Shown: positions 32,557 to 37,855 of the stretch, piece after piece
How positions within the stretch are numbered: the first letter of the stretch is position 1
Layout: each line of letters opens with the position of its first letter
NCBI GenBank assembly: GCA_001579985.1
Contig: LRSR01010977.1
Span: 1-37,855 of the forward strand
Source: Hypsibius dujardini
Lineage: Eukaryota > Tardigrada > Eutardigrada > Parachela > Hypsibiidae
Length of the DNA stretch: 37,855 nucleotides
Direction of reading: 5' to 3'
Program-made: the position numbers and the translations under genes
The notes under the pieces: generated by a model
The model's database searches: none
The model's input: the letters and a program-made list of their open reading frames with translations, nothing else
Told to the model about the DNA's origin: nothing

Positions 32557-33732
32557 ATGCCGCTATCCGGAGTGGGCGTTTACGCCCTGGCGTTCATTTG
32601 TCCCCCACTGAGCGTCTACCTCTCCTCATCCAATAACGACACACAGGAACGGGATATTTTGACCAGCGTTGTCCTGACCCTGATGGGATTCCTACCTGGT
32701 AAGTCGTGGTATAAGTACTCGTACTCAATTCACAACGTGCATCTTTATACAGTAGTACTTGTCATTACCTTGTCCGATTTTCAAGGGATTGTTCACGCGT
32801 TAGTTCTGGCAAACCGACAGAAAAACGATGAAGACGAAGCACGAGATCATGGCCGACCTATGAAAATTGCGCCTCTCTCGGATGTCGGAGTCGTTGTGAC
32901 TGCCTTTATCTTTCCTCCGCTAAGCGTTTTCTTAACCGCATCCACAAACGAACATCTGCGTCGAGACATGCTAATCAGCGTTTCCTTGACCCTGATGGGG
33001 TACTTGCCAGGCTAGTTAAAATACCAACTCATTTTTTCATAAATTTAATTAATAGTGTTAACTATTATAACGTGAGAACTGTTTTCAAGAACAATTTTAA
33101 CGTCAGCTATTTTTTTCGGTACAGAAAATGGTTATGTTTCGGAAAGTTAACACCAAACTATGAAAATTGCCAATTGTAAATTTGTTCGCAAAAACAATTG
33201 GCAACGACTGGTTTTTAAAAATACTTTCTTAAATCTTGTAATTTCTATTTTTCTTTATAGGAATTATTCATGCCTTAGTTTTGGCGTACCGGAAACACAG
33301 CGACCCCAACGGGGCAAGGGATGTTAAGCGTACCGTCAAAATGATTAAAGAACGTTTATCTCGACTTCGTCCCGTGGTCTTCGTCAAAGCCCTCCATCGA
33401 AATATGCTGGCAATGTCTTTCCGTGAAATTGGGGCCATCATTTTTGCGTTTCTCCTTCCGCCGCTGAGTGTGTTGCTGGTTCTGTGGCCGCAAATCGGTT
33501 CGTTTTCGTCGCTGTACGACTATCGCGACCTGATTATCAACGTTGTCCTGACCTTAATGGGCTTTCTCCCAGGTAAGTCCACTGGTGTGACTTCTCACTC
33601 GACTAAGGGGACTACTCGTTCATGCACTTTTTGTCCGGAACAATTTACTTAAAACGTTCCTTTGTTGCAGGTATACCGCATGCTCTTTGGACAGTCTATC
33701 AGCATCACTTGGCGCGGTTTTTGTGGTCGTGA
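32557..33732 (+). CDS. Triple-unit PMP3/UPF0057 membrane proteolipid
   Basis: Four exons, 32557-32698, 32786-33010, 33261-33572 and 33671-33732, give 741 nt and 246 residues. PMP3/UPF0057 proteins are usually 50-60 residue, two-helix membrane proteolipids linked in yeast and plants to membrane potential and salt or cold tolerance. Here three units are fused: unit 1 FICPPLSVYL...TLMGFLPG-IVHALVLANR; unit 2 FIFPPLSVFL...TLMGYLPG-IIHALVLAYR; unit 3 FLLPPLSVLL...TLMGFLPG-IPHALWTVY. Each unit keeps the PPLSV and LPGI.HA signatures, and charged linkers (K/R/D/E-rich) separate them. All three introns fall at the same place, phase 1 in the Gly of LPG, so an intron-bearing unit was duplicated. The second intron uses a GC donor (33011). 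Without that splice the frame stops at LPG and unit 2 loses its second helix. Confidence 0.88.
33011..33012 (+). other. GC splice donor in the PMP3 gene
   Basis: TTG CCA G is followed by GCTAGT where the two sister introns have GTAAGT. Splicing from 33010 to 33261 restores LPG-IIHALVLAYR in frame. Without splicing, TAG at 33013-33015 ends translation. Confidence 0.75.
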
Positions 33733-35387
33733 TACGGGACTTTGTGGCACTTCGGCCGCATGACATACTGCATGTATACTTGTGCAAAATAGTCGTTTAC
33801 TCTGTTTGCTATTAGTGAAGATGATAGCAGGGCTCCTGAATAATTAGTGTCACTTGATTTCTCTAAGCTCGATGAGAGACGGTAATGATATTCTGCTCAT
33901 ACATTACTGTAAAGAGGCGACTGAAAACTTGGAAACAAAAAACGTAGATCAGTGCAAAAATATGGATGCCGGAGGGCCGTCCCTATCGTATAGTGACGAT
34001 TGAGGGATTTCTGCAGCTGCGGAGGATCAGTTTCTAACAGTCTTTTCCCCTAAGGAATCATTTTCAGACAAGATATCTGTTTTATTCTCAAAAGCCAGTA
34101 CATTTTTCCCTGATCTAATGGGAAGACGACTCCAGATCTCTAGCCTGCGAAAGCGGCTTTTTACCATTTCCAAACTTGCGCCGCATTGGGACTTTTACCT
34201 CGTACTGGTCGTTGGGGTTTTTTTAACAGAAAATAAAATAAAAGAGAGGGGCAGCTGCCCCCCCCCCCAGCTACAAATTTAATGTTAGTTAAACTGCTCC
34301 CCCTGCAAACTCCTGTAGTTGGTTAGTTAGGAAGGGGTACTTGCCCGTATATTGCTCTACCCTGATGCATCTGCATAGTAATGCCTGTCGTGCGAGCATG
34401 TTTCACAGTTCTATGGTTTTTCCTTGGAAAGTGGTTACGCGCCAATCTCACCATACATCACTCGTCCTTACGTACATCAATCTTCAGGGGAGATGAACGG
34501 TGAAACGGACAATTCACCGCCATTTTACTTGGAAAGTCATGACCAATTTGCTGAAATTATGTAAGTTTCTCAGCCCATTTAATAACGATCCCCGATTGAT
34601 TACCTAAAACATTTGACGAAGGTGTGCTTGATAGTGCAAGGATGGATACAATTGTGGAAGCTCTGCGGTAGTTACAAACTTACGAAAGTAAAAACAAACA
34701 ACGACGACAGACCCCTCCGCCAGAACTCGTCAGAAATTCTTAGACCCCCCCCCTTGTTCTTCAAGCACTAACGTCAGCACGAGCCGACCCTCTTACATCT
34801 GCTAAAACTTGCATCTGCCATTGTAGAAAGAAAGTTCCTTTATGTCTGCGGAAAATAATTATTGGCAAGTCGCGTTCGAGAACTTTGCCACAAACTCAAC
34901 ATTGAACTTCTATCCGAAATGTTTAAGCGTCATCGTTTCCGTCGAGATTTTTTCCGTTGAATCGATGGAGAATACCACAAAAAGCTCACAAAGGAAAAAA
35001 ACTCCAGTAGAGGCTGGGAATTGGCGAAAAATTGAAACGATATATGCTGACGTCAGCCACGGCTAGACCCCCACCCCCTTAGCATCAGAGCTCGTCATCA
35101 AAGTACAACCCCTTTACCTAGATGGCGCTGACGTCATTGTTGAACGCTCCCTAAGTCGCTTAACGAAGCGCCTCACAAAAATTAGCAGTAAAACTGATAA
35201 AAAATTGAGACAAAAAACTGTATAAAAATACCACAAGAGGTATAAGACAGGATATCAGGTTTTGCCTGATTGCCTTGGCTGGGAGTACTGCCTTAAGACT
35301 ACGCGGTGAGTGACCACCGGTGTTGTATTGTTGGCTGTTGAATGTCGAAATCTCACCCTTTCTGAAAGGAAACTGGCAAAGGTAGCA

Positions 35388-35460
35388 TGTCTGTCTGTCT
35401 GTCTATCTTTCTGTCTGTTTATCCTTCTGTCTGTGTCTGTCTCTTTGTTTGTCTGTCTAT
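35388..35460 (+). repeat. (TGTC)n microsatellite
   Basis: Imperfect CTGT/TGTC units with TATC and TTTC interruptions, the reverse-complement type of the AGAC array at 9790-9892. Confidence 0.9.
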
Positions 35461-35598
35461 CTATCCACGGTCCTCTATTTGTCGGTCTATCAATGTGGTT
35501 CATACTTTTTAGCTTTCCTTTATGTTGCTCTACTAAAGTGACTTATCACTGGTAACGAATCTCAACATTCCTGAGAATTCAGGGTGAAAATAGGGTTT

Positions 35599-35753
35599 GC
35601 CTGGGTGCGGTGCGTAACGTTGATAAACGAAGTTTCAGTACACTCTAAAATCAATGATCTCATTGAAGGGCACTCTCCATCAAAACCCATGATCTCATTG
35701 ATTTCAGAGTGTACTGAAATTTCGTTTATCGACCTAACGCACCGCACTCAGGC
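35599..35753. mobile_element. 155-bp long hairpin / MITE-like inverted repeat
   Basis: Arms of about 59 nt (35599-35657 and 35695-35753) pair almost completely. Both contain GTGCGGTGCGT, GATAAACGAA and TTTCAGTACACTCT in inverted form. The loop is about 37 nt. Short open frames on both strands are a consequence of the symmetry. Confidence 0.8.
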
Positions 35754-35966
35754 CACGTCCACGTTCCTAGGAACGCTATCCACATGACTGTCACCTACCC
35801 ATAAGAAGAGCCCCGAAATTCAGTACCAAAGCGAGTGCGTTCGCTTGGTGGTGAGTGCCCCTCTGCCCAACTTATCAAATCATAAAACGGCATCCCTTTA
35901 ATGTAGAGAATTTACGGTAGAAAATATGTGAACGACAACGAGCCACGCCTTTCCGACTGCCAGTTT

Positions 35967-37515
35967 TTAATAAAAAGTCTCGGCAACCATTGACATGTAC
36001 CGTGATCTCCGGTATCGTGAAAGCGCAATTATGAGTAGAACTGCTCCACCCACGAACCCCAAAATGCCTTTAAGAACAAAAACAGCCGTGTGTGTCTGTC
36101 CAGTGGCCATTATCAGCCAACCTACAACAAACCAAACACAGCCGATGAAGGTGCAGTTGTCGAATTGCCTTACAGTAGGGAGTACAAAAATGTGTACCGG
36201 TATTGCATAAAACAACAGTCATGCATGTATGCCTTACCAGCGAAAGGGGGCCCAGCCAACGCGGCGACGCCACGAAATAGTCCGATGTTTCCGTAGATGG
36301 GACCGAACAGACCGATACCGAACAGATCCACCAGGACGACCGTCGTCAAGGCGAACATGCACCCTGTAAATTGGCAGCAAATGAAAATATTTCAGACACC
36401 TCAGCTAAAGTGTAAGCTTACGCCGAATTGACCAAAATTTAATAGAATGCGTAGACCTAATTGAGCCACAGCATAAATTTAACACTTTCTGTTAACTGAC
36501 AAGTGTCTTGGCTTCTCAAATAATTGTGCTTGGATTCTCAAATCGAAGCCGAATTTACATCACATTAAATGAATCAGATCTTTTTTACCGTCTGCCTACA
36601 AAGTCTGCGTACTTGCAAGACACGCAACCGATGTCGATTGTTACGTACCGTAACCAGCTCCGAAGATAACAGCATAAATTGCCAACGACCAAAAGGACGT
36701 TCCCAGCACGCTGAATGCCGTTGCCACACCGTACGTCATAATTGTTCCACTCAATAAATACAAGCTGCTCTTTGGAAACCGATTGGCCAGCGCTCCAAAC
36801 AATAAACGGCCACAAGTATTGGCAATCCCCAAAATAGACAAGACATACGACGCTTGCATGGGCTCCACGCCCAAATCCAAGACCGCTCGGTTGTAGAGGA
36901 ACACCAACGGACCCATGGACGAGACAAAGGTGAGAAATTGGCTTACAGCGAAGAGCCAAAAGGTCCGCGACCGAACAACACTTCCCATGGTCTCGTATAC
37001 TTTCGGTGCACAATTAGGAAGCATCATCAACGGAAAGGGTTTAGCTGAACCATCATCCAACGGAGCTTTTTGAAGCGGAATCCGTTCGTTTTTGCTTTCA
37101 ATGACGTCGTTGTATTTTTTACATTTTTCGTTTGGAGGAATTGGTCGGAGTAAAAGAGCAAAAACACAGCCTTGTAAGGCTAAGCCTCCTTCGATCAGTA
37201 AAGCTCCCTCTCCGCCGTAGTGGTCAATTAAGAGGCGGAAAAAAGGCGCGCAAACGAAAATTCCGATTCCGGCGCCGGAAACCGCTATGCCGGTGGCCAA
37301 GGGGCGTTTCTGGTCGAACCACCGACTGACCGCCGTGACTGAGGCGATGAACATGAACCCGGAACCAATGCCGGCGATCAGGCCGAAGCAGACGATGACA
37401 ATGTAGATGGAGTGGGAATAAGCGGCGGCGCAGCAGGCGCAACCGGCGATAATACTGCCGGAGAATGAGACCGCGGCGGTGCCAATTTTGTTGGTTAACC
37501 ATCCTGACACGGGGC
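35967..37515 (-). CDS. SLC16/monocarboxylate-type MFS transporter, 5' end missing
   Basis: Twelve-helix MFS carrier of the monocarboxylate transporter family; the substrate cannot be told from sequence. Coding exons present, in order: 36649-37515, 36238-36363, 35967-36121, all with matching phases, about 382 residues. The first part (GPVSGWLTNKIG) corresponds to the loop after helix 2. Next is SRWFDQKRPLATGIAVSGAG, the conserved helix 4-5 motif of SLC16 proteins, then RLLIDHYGGEGALLIEGGLA, a hydrophilic central loop (about 37010-37130), and the C-terminal six helices with FRGVAALAGPPFAG. The protein ends SMVAETFY. The first exon(s), with the N-terminal helices and start codon, lie beyond 37855, or at least were not found in 37516-37855. 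Confidence 0.92.
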
Positions 37516-37855
37516 CTGCAAAAAATGAGGCTCAGTGCTCGGTGCTAGAAACTTTCTTATACGAAGTACGTAAATAATGCTGTGTGCTAGAGACTGCAGT
37601 TTTATTTTGTAACGTCAATCTTCGTCGTTGATACAGGAATCAACGCAAACATTTAAACACTTTCGAATGCGTCTGACAATGTGAATACTGCCCGAAATCA
37701 CTAGCTTGGCTCGATGGCTGATGGCATTTTTATGACATTTCAGTGAGCACTTACTCAAAATAATATCTCAAAAATGCAATGAAAATTGTAGGTCTGCTAT
37801 CAGTTAGTTTTATTTCAATTTATGGGTTTCTGGCACTCAGTACTATTGATATACA
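37516..37855. other. Intron of the transporter gene running off the window
   Basis: 340 bp upstream (minus-strand sense) of the acceptor TTTTTTGCAG. Neither strand shows an exon with MFS helix character. Confidence 0.6.

Larger units (their letters stand above)
33733..35966. other. Spacer between convergent PMP3 and transporter genes
   Basis: 2.2 kb. It holds poly-C runs (34260, 34745), a TGTC microsatellite (35388-35460) and a long hairpin (35599-35753). No exon is supported; the frames at 34842 and 35310 are chance or microsatellite. Confidence 0.55.

Noticed and set aside
35255-35555. Cys/Leu/Ser-rich and Arg/Gln-rich frames on both strands
   Set aside because: They come from the TGTC microsatellite.
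35584-35787. Plus- and minus-strand frames with matching residues in 35562-35787
   Set aside because: The resemblance comes from the inverted repeat at 35599-35753, not from coding.

Overview
This is intron-rich eukaryotic DNA, almost certainly from an invertebrate animal. Splice junctions, reading-frame phases and family motifs give seven gene models. The gene set (paired M13 ectopeptidases, stefin-like cystatins with signal peptides, UPF0057/PMP3 proteolipids, an SLC16-type transporter and Tyr-rich secreted peptides) fits an ecdysozoan such as a tardigrade or nematode. No single feature fixes the phylum.

Layout. (1) 415-9372 (+): M13 (neprilysin-like) metallopeptidase A, 18 exons; exon 1 is tentative. 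(2) 10835-20553 (+): M13 metallopeptidase B, 19 exons, 909 residues, a tandem paralogue of A with most exon lengths and phases identical. (3) 22657-24743 (-) and 27535-28789 (-): two tandem secreted cystatins, four exons each with the same intron positions; one keeps the QxVxG inhibitory loop and the other has lost it. (4) 30134-31190 (-): a Tyr/Asn-rich secreted peptide gene (30820-31106), a broken relative downstream of it (30134-30535), and a 9-bp tandem repeat at its 5' end. (5) 32557-33732 (+): one gene encoding three consecutive PMP3 units, each cut by an intron at the same codon. (6) 35967-37515 (-): the C-terminal part of an SLC16/monocarboxylate-type MFS transporter, whose first exon(s) lie beyond the right edge.

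Introns and spacers are full of mobile-element debris: two pogo/Tigger-like transposase relics (16783-17060 and 25735-26361, the latter perhaps reaching 26889), several inverted-repeat elements (3727-3892, 13219-14015, 21509-21657, 24273-24414, 35599-35753), an A/T-rich dispersed family, and AGAC/TGTC microsatellites.

The most interesting points are the three-unit PMP3 protein, three introns with non-GT donors that are nevertheless required by frame and homology (one AT, two GC), the cystatin with a destroyed reactive loop beside an intact paralogue, the substrate-site Asn-to-Ser change in peptidase B, and a nearly perfect 64-nt-arm hairpin inside a cystatin intron. Gene models were built by hand from splice consensus, phase arithmetic and paralogue comparison. 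No database search or transcript evidence was available.
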